From Mycolicibacterium peregrinum (lineage in GTDB: Bacteria; Actinomycetota; Actinomycetes; Mycobacteriales; Mycobacteriaceae), in contig NZ_LZSO01000031.1 of the NCBI RefSeq assembly GCF_001665785.1, forward strand, positions 1-64,000: a DNA stretch of 64,000 nucleotides. Direction: 5' to 3'. The position numbers and the translations under genes were made by a program. This document shows, in pieces, positions 51,898 to 61,357 of this stretch. The notes beneath the pieces were generated by a model. The model was not told the DNA's origin and did not search any database. It worked only from the letters and a program-made list of their open reading frames with translations. The stretch's first letter is position 1. Each line of letters starts with the position of its first letter.

Positions 51898-54800
51898 TCA
51901 CCGCGATCGGACGGATGATCCAGGGCGCCGCCGAGCTTGCGGCGGCGCCCGTGGTCCGGCCGGTGCGGACGGCTTTGACCGCCGTGGTCGAGATGGTGGG
52001 TGGCCCGACCGCCCGTCGCTGCTGGCGCGGCGCCGACCGGTGTTGGATCGAGGTCCGCGGCCTTCAGGGCGATGACGGAAAGCGGGTCGCGGCGGCAGTA
52101 CTGCGTCAGCTCCGCAGGCAGCCGGGGGTGCGACAGGCGCGTCTGAACCAGCCGTTGTCGCGTGTGATCATCGATATCGAGACCGACGCCGATCCGGCAT
52201 CCATCGACCTGGTCCGGCTCTGTGACGTGGTTGCCGAGGCCGAGCAAAGCGAAGCCACGCGCAGCGAAGACCGGCGGCCCAACGATCTGCCGGGTGATGG
52301 AATTCTGCTGGCCCTCAAGGGGATTACGGCTGCAGCGAGCGGGATCGGCATCGGTGTCGCCGTGGCGGGCCGTACGTTGATGTTGCCGAGAGTGCCTGCC
52401 GGTGTGATGGCGGCCGTCAGCGCCGTCGACTATCAGCCGAAGGTGCGTGCGGTGCTGGAGGCCCGGCTCGGTGTGCCGGGTGCGGACGCGGTGCTGAGCC
52501 TGGGGGCCGCCGCCGTGTACGCGCTCACCCAGGCCCCGGCGGCGGTCACCGTGGAATTCGTCCGTCACCTCGCGCAGCTGGCCGAAACCGCGGCTGCTGC
52601 CGACGCCTGGCAGGCGCTCGAACCGGATCTGGCGCCACAGGCCGAATGTCGGACCGTTGCCCCCGAGCCCGTGCGCCCGTGCGCCCTGCCCGACGGTGTG
52701 GTGGAACGCTATGCCGAACGGTGTGGCCGGGCGCAGGCGATGGCTGCCGTTTCGGTAGGTGCCCTCACACGCGATCCCGGTGCCGCCGCCACGGCAGCCG
52801 TCGTCGCCGCGCCCAAAGCGGCACGCAACTCTCGAGAGGCCTTCGCCAGCACGCTGGGTCGCGGCTTGGCCGATCGGCGCGATCTGGTGCAGTTGCGGCC
52901 GGACGCATTGCGCCTCCTCGACCGGGTCGACGCCGTCGTCGTCGATCCCCGCGCACTGGCCACCGATGAGCTACGGGTGGGGCGTTTCCGCGACGTGGCC
53001 CAAGCCGACCGTGCCGAGGTGTGGCAGTGGGCCAAGGGCCGGCTGGAAGCGGGCGAGCTGTCAGCCGGTTGGCACCGCGTGGCGCCGGCTTTCGATGGGG
53101 TTGCGCGCAACGGCAGGGCCCGCGGGCAGGTGCTGGTGTATCGGAGACACGATCCGCGGGCGCACGGTGTGCTGGCGGAGATCCGCCGGGCCGGCGCGCA
53201 GGCGGTGTCTCTGAACCTCGACCAACTCGGGGACCTGCGTTCGTCATTCGACGAACTTCACGAGGCGGACTCGGACACCGACATCGATACGGTCCTGGCC
53301 GGTGCGGTCGAGACGCTGCAGCGCGGCGGACGCACCGTGGCGGTGCTGTCGGTGGACGCACCGCGTGCGCTGGGTGCTGCAGACCTGGCGGTCGGACTGC
53401 TCGGGCGAGGTGCCGTCCCGTGGCAGGCCGACGTCCTCGCCGTGGACCTCGCGGCGGTGTGGCGGTTGCTGCACGCGATTCCCGCCGCGCGGCGAGCCAG
53501 CGAGCGTGGCGTCGAGCTGTCCGCGGGAGGCACGCTGCTCGGTGCGTTGTTGATGGTCCCCGGCGTTCGCGGACGGGGTCCCGGACCGGTGACCGCGGGG
53601 GCGGCCGCGGGACTGGTCAACGGATTCTGGCTGGCCCGCAGCGCCCTTCTGGATGTCGAGCCCAAGGTGACGCCGGTCGAGGACTGGCACGCGATGACAC
53701 CCGAGCAGGTGCGCAGCCGGCTCGCCGAAGCCCATGCCACAGACGAAGATTCGCAGCGTGGACAGCCGGGCGGACGGCAATGGCTCCAGGCGGTGCCCCG
53801 GCCGCTGACCGAACTGGTCACCGCACTGCGTTCGGAACTGTCCGATCCGCTGACTCCCGTGCTCGCGGTCGGCTCCGCCGCCAGCGCGATGCTGGGCTCA
53901 CCGGTCGACGCTGTTCTGGTCGGCTCCGTGCTCACCGGTAACGCCCTACTGGCCGCCACCCAGCAGGTCCGGGCCGAACGGTTGCTGAGCCGGATGCTGG
54001 CGGTCCAGGATCCGCCGGCCCGGCGCCTGGGGACAGGCGGCAATCGAAACGGCGAGGCCGGTTACGACAGCGTCGCGGCAACCCGGCTGCGGCCCGGAGA
54101 CATCATCGAGGTGCGGCCCGGCGAAGTGGTGCCGGCCGATGCGCGGATCATCGAAGCCGTCGACGCAGAGGCCGACGAGGCCTCGCTCACCGGCGAATCG
54201 TTGCCCGTCCCAAAACAGGTCGCCGCCGCTCCGGGAGTGGAACTGGCTGAACGACACTGCATGCTTTACGCCACAACGACATTGGTTACCGGAACTGTCG
54301 TCGCGGTGGTGACGGAGGTCGGAGCAGCGACGCAGGCCCGCCGTGCGGCCGACATCGGGCACGGCGCCGGCCCGGCAGTGGGTCTGCAGGCACAACTACG
54401 CGAACTCACCAACCGCGCACTGCCTTTCAGCATGGCCGGCGGTGCCCTGGTAAGCGGCCTGGGCCTGCTGCGTCGGCTGCCGTTGCGCAGTGCGGTGGCC
54501 AGCGGTGTGGCAGTGGCCGTGGCCGCTGTGCCGGAAGGGCTGCCCCTGGTGGCGACGCTGGCCCAACAGGCCTCGGCACGACGATTGACCCGCACCGGGG
54601 CGTTGGTTCGCAGCCCGCGATCGGTGGAGGCGCTCGGCCGCGTCGACGTCGTGTGTTTCGACAAGACCGGCACCCTCAGCGAAAACCGGTTGCGGGTATC
54701 GCAGGTACGCACCGTGGGCGGCGATGTTTCCGAGCAGCAGGTGCTCGACTGCGCGGCCAGGGCGACCCCGCCGAAGAACGGTGACCAGTATGAGCACGCC

Positions 54801-56360
54801 ACCGACGCGGCGGTCGCGGAAGCGGCCGCTGCGCCTCAGGCGCTCGACGGAACCGGCACCTATCTGCCGTTCCGGTCCGGCCGCAAGTTCTCGGGGGCGC
54901 TGATCGGGGAGGAGTTGTCGATCAAGGGTGCGCCCGAGGTGGTGCTGTCGGCCTGTACGGATCTGGATCCCGCGGTGGCACGCACGGTCGAGGAGATGGC
55001 GCGCAACGGGCTGCGCGTGCTTGCCGTGGCCCGGCGCACGCTGACCGCCAACCAGGCCGAACGCGGCCGGTCCGACACCGACCGACTGGCCGCACTCTGC
55101 ACCCGGCGGTTGCAATTCGTCGGACTGGTCGGATTGTCGGACACCCCGCGCGCTGAGTCCGCTCAGGTATTGAAATCATTGCAGGACAATAAGATCGGCG
55201 TGCGACTCATCACCGGTGACCACCCTGTCACAGCGAAGGCGATCGCGGCGGAGCTGGGTCTGTCCATCGCAGAGGAGCAGGTGATCAGTGGCGAGGACTG
55301 GGTGGCGATGCCGCGCCGCAGCCAGGAAGCGGCGGTGCGCGACCGGCGCGTGTTCGCCCGCATGTCACCGGAGCACAAGGTGCAGGTGGTGCAGACGCTC
55401 GAACGCATCGGGATGGTGTGCGCCATGGTCGGTGACGGCGCCAACGATGCGGCCGCAATCCGGGCGGCCACCGTCGGCATCGGCGTGGCGGCCCGCGGCA
55501 GCGATCCCGCGCGGAGCTCGGCCGACGTGCTGCTCCTCGACGGGCGGATCGGCTCTCTGACCGATGCGCTGGACGAAGGCCGCCAGCTGTGGCGCCGGGT
55601 TCAGGCGGCGGTGGCGGTGCTACTCGGCGGGAACGCGGGCGAGGTGGTGTTCTCCATCGTGGGCAGCGCGCTGACCGGCCGATCGCCGCTGAACACGCGG
55701 CAACTGTTGCTGGTGAACATGATGACCGACGCGCTGCCGGCCGCCGCGCTGGCGGTCAGCCCGACCACCCATGCGGTCGGGGCTGCCGGGCACGGGCCCG
55801 ACCAGACCGAGCTGTGGCGGACTGTGGCCATCCGGGGTGCGGCGACCGCGGGCGCGGCGACCGGTGCCTGGCTGACGACGGGCTTCACCTTGGCCCCGCG
55901 GCGCGCGTCCACCGCGGCGCTCGTCGCACTGGTGTCCACGCAACTGGCACAGACCCTGATCGACTCGCATGGCCCGCTGGTGATCGCCACCGCAGCCGGC
56001 TCGCTGGCGACCTTGGGAGCCGCGATCAGTACTCCCGGGGTCAGCCAGTTGTTGGGCTGCACGCCATTGGATCCGCTCGGGTGGGCGCAGGCGCTGAGTG
56101 CGGCGGGGATCGCCACCGGCATCGCCGCGGTCACACCCCGACTGGTGTCGAGGTTCACCGGCCCGGTTCCCGAGGAACCGGCTCAGTCTTCGATGTCGAG
56201 CACTCCGCAGCGCCACAGCACCGCGTACACCTCGCGCAACGGCACGGTCAATACGCGGGATACGGCGTCGGTCAACGGATCGGCCGGGGTGCCGGAACCG
56301 GAAGTAATCACGCCTCTCACGCTGAGAAATCGACACGTCGAGATGTCGAAGTCGACGTGA
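51894..56360 (+). CDS. ctpI: Very large P-type cation ATPase, CtpI-like
   Basis: A 1,488-residue P-type ATPase, about twice the usual size, as in M. tuberculosis CtpI (Rv0107c). The first 600-650 residues form an extended, mostly soluble N-terminal region with hydrophobic segments. The ATPase core follows: TGESLPVPKQ near 764, the ion-site helix motif PEGLPLV near 880, the phosphorylated Asp at about 923 (CFDKTGTL), SIKGAPEVVLS, and GDGANDAAAI near 1180, then C-terminal membrane helices. PEGLP resembles Ca/Mg pumps; the ion is not determinable. It starts with a GTG overlapping the upstream stop. Confidence 0.9.
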   Translation: MITAIGRMIQGAAELAAAPVVRPVRTALTAVVEMVGGPTARRCWRGADRCWIEVRGLQGDDGKRVAAAVLRQLRRQPGVRQARLNQPLSRVIIDIETDADPASIDLVRLCDVVAEAEQSEATRSEDRRPNDLPGDGILLALKGITAAASGIGIGVAVAGRTLMLPRVPAGVMAAVSAVDYQPKVRAVLEARLGVPGADAVLSLGAAAVYALTQAPAAVTVEFVRHLAQLAETAAAADAWQALEPDLAPQAECRTVAPEPVRPCALPDGVVERYAERCGRAQAMAAVSVGALTRDPGAAATAAVVAAPKAARNSREAFASTLGRGLADRRDLVQLRPDALRLLDRVDAVVVDPRALATDELRVGRFRDVAQADRAEVWQWAKGRLEAGELSAGWHRVAPAFDGVARNGRARGQVLVYRRHDPRAHGVLAEIRRAGAQAVSLNLDQLGDLRSSFDELHEADSDTDIDTVLAGAVETLQRGGRTVAVLSVDAPRALGAADLAVGLLGRGAVPWQADVLAVDLAAVWRLLHAIPAARRASERGVELSAGGTLLGALLMVPGVRGRGPGPVTAGAAAGLVNGFWLARSALLDVEPKVTPVEDWHAMTPEQVRSRLAEAHATDEDSQRGQPGGRQWLQAVPRPLTELVTALRSELSDPLTPVLAVGSAASAMLGSPVDAVLVGSVLTGNALLAATQQVRAERLLSRMLAVQDPPARRLGTGGNRNGEAGYDSVAATRLRPGDIIEVRPGEVVPADARIIEAVDAEADEASLTGESLPVPKQVAAAPGVELAERHCMLYATTTLVTGTVVAVVTEVGAATQARRAADIGHGAGPAVGLQAQLRELTNRALPFSMAGGALVSGLGLLRRLPLRSAVASGVAVAVAAVPEGLPLVATLAQQASARRLTRTGALVRSPRSVEALGRVDVVCFDKTGTLSENRLRVSQVRTVGGDVSEQQVLDCAARATPPKNGDQYEHATDAAVAEAAAAPQALDGTGTYLPFRSGRKFSGALIGEELSIKGAPEVVLSACTDLDPAVARTVEEMARNGLRVLAVARRTLTANQAERGRSDTDRLAALCTRRLQFVGLVGLSDTPRAESAQVLKSLQDNKIGVRLITGDHPVTAKAIAAELGLSIAEEQVISGEDWVAMPRRSQEAAVRDRRVFARMSPEHKVQVVQTLERIGMVCAMVGDGANDAAAIRAATVGIGVAARGSDPARSSADVLLLDGRIGSLTDALDEGRQLWRRVQAAVAVLLGGNAGEVVFSIVGSALTGRSPLNTRQLLLVNMMTDALPAAALAVSPTTHAVGAAGHGPDQTELWRTVAIRGAATAGAATGAWLTTGFTLAPRRASTAALVALVSTQLAQTLIDSHGPLVIATAAGSLATLGAAISTPGVSQLLGCTPLDPLGWAQALSAAGIATGIAAVTPRLVSRFTGPVPEEPAQSSMSSTPQRHSTAYTSRNGTVNTRDTASVNGSAGVPEPEVITPLTLRNRHVEMSKST

Positions 56361-56374
56361 CGGAAAGGTGACCG

Positions 56375-56647
56375 ATGGCAGAAAATTCGAAAACCGCAAA
56401 AGGACACCGTGACGCGGTACACGCCGTGCGCGATGCGCGGGGCTTCGCCATGACCTTGCCGGTAGTGGGCCGGGTGAAGGTGCCGCACCCCGAACAACTG
56501 GCCTACTACGGCGCGCTGGGCGTGCTGGCCGCGGTCGAGATCATCGACTGGCCGGTGGCCCTGTTACTCGGTGCCGGACACGCTCTGATGCAGAACGAGC
56601 ACAGCAGGGTCGTCCAAGAGGTGGGCGAAGCGCTCGAGGGGGCGTGA
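56375..56647 (+). CDS. Small hydrophobic protein paired with the CtpI-like ATPase
   Basis: A 90-residue product with a basic N-terminus, then VKVPHPEQLAYYGALGVLAA and EIIDWPVALLLGAGHALMQN. The latter is the same hydrophobic module as in the protein at 51,409 (E-x-W/DW-P-V-x-L-x-x-G). It starts 15 bp after the ATPase stop with an AAAGGTG ribosome site. Short direct and inverted TCGACGT-like repeats occur just upstream (56,330-56,360). Probably a membrane-associated accessory to the ATPase; inference. Confidence 0.78.
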   Translation: MAENSKTAKGHRDAVHAVRDARGFAMTLPVVGRVKVPHPEQLAYYGALGVLAAVEIIDWPVALLLGAGHALMQNEHSRVVQEVGEALEGA

Positions 56648-56653
56648 CCTCCG

Positions 56654-57454
56654 TCAGCCGACCAGGTTGGTCCGCAATGCGGCCAGGTCGTCGGGCGAGA
56701 CGCCGGCCGCCTCTATGAAACCCGCCACCGAGCCGTAGGCCTCCTCGAGTTTGCGCCAGGCCGCGTCGAGATACTCCTCGCGTACCCCGAGCACTTCGTC
56801 GGTCAAACGGGCCTCGGCGAAGGTGATCATCTCCGGCGCTTCCTGCGCCCGCGCGCGGACCGAGTCCATGATCCGGTTCCGCAGGGACGGGATCGCGCCG
56901 TTGCTGGCCAGGAAATCGGTGATGATGCGGTCTCGATCGACGCCGACGGTTGCCAGGACGGTCGCCACGGTGAACCCGGTCCGGTCTTTGCCGGCGAAGC
57001 AATGTGCGATCACCGGACGCTCCTGTGCCAGAAGCGAAATCACCTCGCACACCGCGCCGTGCGCTCCCGGCAGCGTCGGGAACTCCTCGTATACCTCGGT
57101 CATGTACCGCCGGGCCGCGGTGGCCACGTCTTCACCTTCGACGGACTCGGACATCACCCGCTGGAAGGTGTTCTCGTGCGGCGCATCCTGTGTCGACCCG
57201 TTGTCGGGGTGGAACGGCAGCAGATGGACTGCGACGCCGTCGGGCACCTGCCCGGTGCCCTGCCGTTGTACTTCCTGGTGCGACCGTAGGTCGGCGACGT
57301 CGGTGATGCCGAGCCGGCGGAACACCGCCCGGCCGGCATCGGAGAGCTGGCTGAGCTGACTAGAGCGGTAGAGCAGCCCTGGCCGGATCGCGGTCTCCTC
57401 CGCGACATCCCGAAAGTTCCACGCCCCCGACAGTTCCCCCAGCTCGGTGGTCAC
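56654..57454 (-). CDS. ptpB: Protein tyrosine/serine phosphatase PtpB-like
   Basis: A 266-residue phosphatase of the Rv0153c (PtpB/MptpB) class. The P-loop is HCFAGKDRTG at 151-160 with catalytic Cys 152; the N-terminus WNFRDVAEETAIRPGLLYRS and DVADLRS match the tyrosine/lipid phosphatase fold. M. tuberculosis PtpB is exported and acts on host signalling; in an environmental species the target is unclear. The start is a GTG at 57,454 overlapping the fadE2 stop as GTGA, the same gene pair as Rv0154c-Rv0153c. Confidence 0.93.
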   Translation of the reverse strand: MTTELGELSGAWNFRDVAEETAIRPGLLYRSSQLSQLSDAGRAVFRRLGITDVADLRSHQEVQRQGTGQVPDGVAVHLLPFHPDNGSTQDAPHENTFQRVMSESVEGEDVATAARRYMTEVYEEFPTLPGAHGAVCEVISLLAQERPVIAHCFAGKDRTGFTVATVLATVGVDRDRIITDFLASNGAIPSLRNRIMDSVRARAQEAPEMITFAEARLTDEVLGVREEYLDAAWRKLEEAYGSVAGFIEAAGVSPDDLAALRTNLVG

Positions 57455-58680
57455 TGCGCCGTCACCGCCGCAGCGAGTGGGGATTTCTCGCGGCCCAGTT
57501 CGGCGCGGGCGATGGTGCGCATGTGGACCTCGTCGGGTCCGTCGAACAGGCGCATCGCGCGGTGCCAGCTGTAGAGCCTGGCCAGCGGGAAGTCGTCGCT
57601 CACCCCGGCCGCGCCGTGTACCTGGATGGCCCGGTCGATCACGTCGCAGGCGACCTGCGGGGCCACCGACTTGATCTGGGACACCAGCACGTGGGCAGCC
57701 TTGTTGCCTTCCTGATCGATCATCCACGCGGCCTTCTCACAGAGAAGCCTGGCTTGATCTATTTCGTTGCGGGACTTGGCAATCGACTCACGCACCACGC
57801 CCTGCTCGGCCAACGGCTTGCCGAACGCGACCCGCTTCTGTACCCGGTCGATCATCAACGCCAGCGCCCGCTCGGCCGCACCGAGCGCACGCATGCAGTG
57901 GTGGATGCGGCCCGGCCCCAACCGGGCCTGGGCGATCGCGAAACCGCTGCCCTCTTCGTGCAACAGGTTCTCGGCCGGCACCCGCACGTTGTCGAACACG
58001 ATCTCGCAGTGCCCGTGCTGATCCTGCCAACCGAATACCGGAAGCGAGCGCTGAATGTCCACCCCGGGGGTGTCGACGGGTACCAGGATCATCGACTGCT
58101 GGGCATGCGAGGCCGCGTCAGGGTTGGTGCGGCCCATCACGATCAGGATCTTGCAGCGCGGATCGGCCGCCCCGGTGATCCACCACTTGCGGCCGTTGAT
58201 CACGTAGTCGGCCCCGTCGCGCAGCATCGTGGTCTCGATGTTGCGGGCATCCGAGGACGCCACCGCGGGCTCGGTCATCGCGAACGCACTGCGGATCTCC
58301 CCGGCCAACAGGGGCTCCAGCCACTGCTTGCGCTGGGCCTCGTCGGCGAACAGGTGCAGGGTCTCCATGTTGCCGGTGTCGGGTGCCGCACAGTTGAGCG
58401 CCTCGGGGGCGATCTCCATGCTCCACCCCGACAGCTCGGCCAGCGGCGCGTACTCCAGGTTGGTCAGCCCCGACTCCGACGGGAGGAACAGGTTCCACAG
58501 GCCCGCGGCCTTCGCCTTGACCTTGAGCTCCTCGACCACCGGCGGCACCGTGTGATCCTTCGGGCCCTTCTCCTCGCGGTAGGCGTGGTAGGAGGCTTCT
58601 GCGGGGAGAACATTCTCCACCATGAAGTCGGTCAACCGGGAATGGTAATCAGCCGCTTTGGCCGACAGAGCGAAGTCCAT
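57451..58680 (-). CDS. fadE2: Acyl-CoA dehydrogenase FadE2
   Basis: A 409-residue FAD-dependent acyl-CoA dehydrogenase of the Rv0154c type (ACAD10/11-like). Motifs include FAMTEPAVASSDARNIETT, WWITGAADPRCKI, VFDNVRVPAENLL, RVAFGKPLAEQG and AIQVHGAAGVSDDFPLARLY. The start at 58,680 is the first Met of the domain; 26 upstream codons are read through the short divergent promoter gap and are rejected. It precedes ptpB with overlapping stop/start. Divergent from the SnoaL-like gene across 43 bp. Confidence 0.95.
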   Translation of the reverse strand: MDFALSAKAADYHSRLTDFMVENVLPAEASYHAYREEKGPKDHTVPPVVEELKVKAKAAGLWNLFLPSESGLTNLEYAPLAELSGWSMEIAPEALNCAAPDTGNMETLHLFADEAQRKQWLEPLLAGEIRSAFAMTEPAVASSDARNIETTMLRDGADYVINGRKWWITGAADPRCKILIVMGRTNPDAASHAQQSMILVPVDTPGVDIQRSLPVFGWQDQHGHCEIVFDNVRVPAENLLHEEGSGFAIAQARLGPGRIHHCMRALGAAERALALMIDRVQKRVAFGKPLAEQGVVRESIAKSRNEIDQARLLCEKAAWMIDQEGNKAAHVLVSQIKSVAPQVACDVIDRAIQVHGAAGVSDDFPLARLYSWHRAMRLFDGPDEVHMRTIARAELGREKSPLAAAVTAQ

Positions 58681-58723
58681 GGCAGCCACGATAGCCACAT
58701 GGTTAGACAGGTAGAAAGGTGGC

Positions 58724-59185
58724 ATGACCGAGAACCGCCCGCCGTTCCCACCCTTCACCCTGGAAACCGCTCTCCAGAAGGTTCAGGCCGCCGAGGATGC
58801 CTGGAACACCCGCGATCCCCAGCGGGTCAGCCTGGCGTACACGCCCGACTCACAGTGGCGTAATCGCGACCTGCACATTGTCGGACGCGACCAGATCGTC
58901 GAGTTCCTGACCGCCAAATGGGAGCGCGAACTGGATTACGTGTTGCGCAAGAGCCTCTGGGGGTTCCGGGAGAACCGGATGGCGGTGCGGTTCCAGTACG
59001 AATGGCACGACGCCCAAGGCCAGTGGTACCGCAGTTACGGGAACGAGTTGTGGCAGTTCACTCCGGAGGGCCTGATGGCCCGACGCGAGGCCAGCATCAA
59101 CGACGTCGAGATCGACGAGTCGCAGCGGCGTTACTTCGGTCCGCGCCCGGAATCGGAGTACGGCCGCGACATCGAACTCTGGTAG
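58724..59185 (+). CDS. SnoaL-like (DUF1348) protein
   Basis: A 153-residue nuclear-transport-factor-2-like protein of the DUF1348 type: AEDAWNTRDPQRVSLAYTPD, SQWRNRDLHIVGRDQIVEFL, VRFQYEWHD and YGNELWQFTPEGLMARREAS. Such proteins form small alpha+beta barrels; the enzymatic role is not established. Its 3' end overlaps the 3' end of the convergent MFS gene by 55 bp. Confidence 0.92.
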   Translation: MTENRPPFPPFTLETALQKVQAAEDAWNTRDPQRVSLAYTPDSQWRNRDLHIVGRDQIVEFLTAKWERELDYVLRKSLWGFRENRMAVRFQYEWHDAQGQWYRSYGNELWQFTPEGLMARREASINDVEIDESQRRYFGPRPESEYGRDIELW

Positions 59186-60375
59186 TCGCCCAGGGTCAGG
59201 GCCAACACCCCGGCCAGCACCGCCAGACCCATCACGGTGCCTGCCACCGCGGTCCACCCGGCGTGGTCGAAGGCCAGGCCGCCGACCCAGCCGATGACGC
59301 TGGATCCCGCGTAGTAGAAGAGGTTGTACAGCGAGGAGGCCTGCGCTTTGCCGTCACCGGCGGCGGCGCCCACCCAACCCGAGGCGATCGCGTGCGCGCC
59401 GAAGAACCCGGCAGTGGCGATCACCAGCCCGATGAGCACCACGAAGACATTGCCGACCAGCGTGATCGCGACCCCGGCGACCATCGTGGCGATCGAGCCG
59501 AGCAGCACCGACTTGCGGCCGAACCGACTGGCCTCGGCGCCGGCGCGGGCGGAGGCCCAGGTGCCCGACAGGTAGGCCAGGAACACCAGGCTGACGACGG
59601 TCTGCGGCAGGCTGAACGGGGTGGCGATCAGCCGGAAACCGAGGAAGTTGTACATCGCCACGAAGCCGCCCATCAGCAGGAAGCCCTGGCTGTAGAGCAC
59701 CAGCTGACGGGGTGAGCGCAGGTTCTCGGCCAGCCGACGGCCCAAGTTGCGGCTCCGGGCCGGGGTGAAGCCCCGGGCGGGCGGAGCGAGTTTGACGAAC
59801 GCGAACGCCGACAGGCCGCACAGCACCGCCACCACCAGCACGCCGATGCGCCATCCGGCGAACTCGGCGATCGGTCCGGTGATTAGTCGACCGGCCAGCC
59901 CGCCGATGGTGGTGCCCGCCACGTAGGTGCCTGCCGCGCGAGCGGCGTGCCCGGCGTCGATCTCCTCGGTGAGGTAGGCGATCGCGACGGCGGGCACACC
60001 GCCCAGCATCAGCCCTTCGAGGAACCGGCCGGACAACAGCAGTGCGGCACTCGGCGCCAACGGCACGATCAGGCCGAGAACCGTTGCCGCAGTGATGGAT
60101 ATCGTCATGGCCTGCACCCGGCCGATGCGATCTGCCAGAGCGGACCACGGGATCACACCCAGTGCCAGGCCGACGGTGGCCGCCGAGATCGTCAAGGCGG
60201 CGTGCGCGGCGCCGGTGCCCATGTCGTGGGCGATCAGCGGGAGTACGGCTTGCGGTGAGTACAGCTGGGCGAAGGTCGCGACGCCGGCACAGAACAATGC
60301 GGCCAGTAGTCTCCGGTACTCGGTCGAGCCACGGGAATGCCCGCGCCATTCGACGGAGGTCAGGGAGGTGGACAC
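59131..60375 (-). CDS. MFS transporter
   Basis: A 414-residue major facilitator protein with twelve predicted helices. Family motifs: SPQAVLPLIAHDMGTG at the N-terminus, LADRIGRVQAMT between helices 2 and 3, and ASRFGRKSVLLGS in the second half. Probably drug or small-molecule efflux. The start is a GTG at 60,375. It lies 46 bp beyond the 5' end-proximal LysR gene's stop on the same strand, so LysR (60,422-61,303) is upstream and a likely regulator. The last 55 bp overlap the convergent gene. Confidence 0.92.
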   Translation of the reverse strand: MSTSLTSVEWRGHSRGSTEYRRLLAALFCAGVATFAQLYSPQAVLPLIAHDMGTGAAHAALTISAATVGLALGVIPWSALADRIGRVQAMTISITAATVLGLIVPLAPSAALLLSGRFLEGLMLGGVPAVAIAYLTEEIDAGHAARAAGTYVAGTTIGGLAGRLITGPIAEFAGWRIGVLVVAVLCGLSAFAFVKLAPPARGFTPARSRNLGRRLAENLRSPRQLVLYSQGFLLMGGFVAMYNFLGFRLIATPFSLPQTVVSLVFLAYLSGTWASARAGAEASRFGRKSVLLGSIATMVAGVAITLVGNVFVVLIGLVIATAGFFGAHAIASGWVGAAAGDGKAQASSLYNLFYYAGSSVIGWVGGLAFDHAGWTAVAGTVMGLAVLAGVLALTLGDYQSSMSRPYSDSGRGPK

Positions 60376-60421
60376 TCAGCCGACGGTAGGACGCCGGCAA
60401 AGATGTGTCCAATGCATGAAT

Positions 60422-61303
60422 TTACTCAAGCTCATGAATATTTTGCATGATGAATTCGGCGAGACGTGCCGCCGCGGGGGACAGCGGGCGATCGGCGGCC
60501 CACGTCAGCCCGATCTGGCGTTTGGCCGAACTCTCCGACAGCGGCACGTACGCTGCCCCGGGCTCGGCCCGCTCGGGCCGGGGCACCGGGACTACCGCCA
60601 CCCCGAAACCCGCTGCCACCAGCCCTTCCATGGTCGGGATCTCCATCGCCTCGAACACCACCGGTGGCGAGATGCCGGCCTCGGCGCAGAGTTCGTCAGT
60701 GAGCTGCCGCAACCCGAAGTCCGGCGCCAGGGCAACGAAGGGCTCGGCACCGGCGTCGGCCAGCCGGATCCTGGACCGGCGGGCGAAACGGTGCTCGCGC
60801 GGCACAGCCAGGCACAGCCGCTCCATGTACAGCCCGCGCCAGCGAAAGCCCTCGGGTCGCGGCGAGGTGATCGCCAGGTCCGCCTCGCCGCCGGCCAGGC
60901 GTTCGACGATTTCGTGGGCCGCGCCCTGGAAGAGCTCGAATCGCACCCGCGGGGCCTCGGACCGGAACCGGCGCAACAGATCCGGCACGTACCAGCCGGC
61001 CTGCGAATGCAGGAAGGCCAGCCGCACCGTCCCGGTATCCGGGTCACGTAGTTCGGCGATTCTCTCGGTGGCCGTACGGATTTCGCTGATACTTCGGCGG
61101 GCGTGCTCCAAGAGGATGTGCCCGTACGCGTTGAGGCGAAGCCGCCGGTTCACCCGGTCGAACAGCGGAACCCCCACCTGCTCCTCGAGCCGGGCCAGTG
61201 CGCGCGACAGGGTGGGTTGGCTGATGCCGAGTTCGGCTGCGGCGTCGGTGACATGCTCGGTTTCGGCGAGCACCACAAACCACTGCAGCTCGTCCAGATG
61301 CAT
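60422..61303 (-). CDS. LysR-family transcriptional regulator
   Basis: A 293-residue LysR regulator: N-terminal helix-turn-helix (AAAELGISQPTLSRALARLE) and a C-terminal periplasmic-binding-like effector domain. The ATG at 61,301-61,303 gives the standard length; the longer frame through the response-regulator promoter is rejected. It precedes the MFS gene on the same strand and probably controls it. Divergent from the response regulator across 54 bp. Confidence 0.93.
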   Translation of the reverse strand: MHLDELQWFVVLAETEHVTDAAAELGISQPTLSRALARLEEQVGVPLFDRVNRRLRLNAYGHILLEHARRSISEIRTATERIAELRDPDTGTVRLAFLHSQAGWYVPDLLRRFRSEAPRVRFELFQGAAHEIVERLAGGEADLAITSPRPEGFRWRGLYMERLCLAVPREHRFARRSRIRLADAGAEPFVALAPDFGLRQLTDELCAEAGISPPVVFEAMEIPTMEGLVAAGFGVAVVPVPRPERAEPGAAYVPLSESSAKRQIGLTWAADRPLSPAAARLAEFIMQNIHELE

Positions 61304-61357
61304 ACCGCCGACTCTAAACGCGCTAATCACGGGTCGGCCTGTGCCATGCTGTGTCGC

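Noticed and set aside
56183..56497. 104-codon minus-strand frame between ctpI and the small hydrophobic gene
   Set aside because: Overlaps the coding ends of two + strand genes and has no supporting motif or ribosome site.
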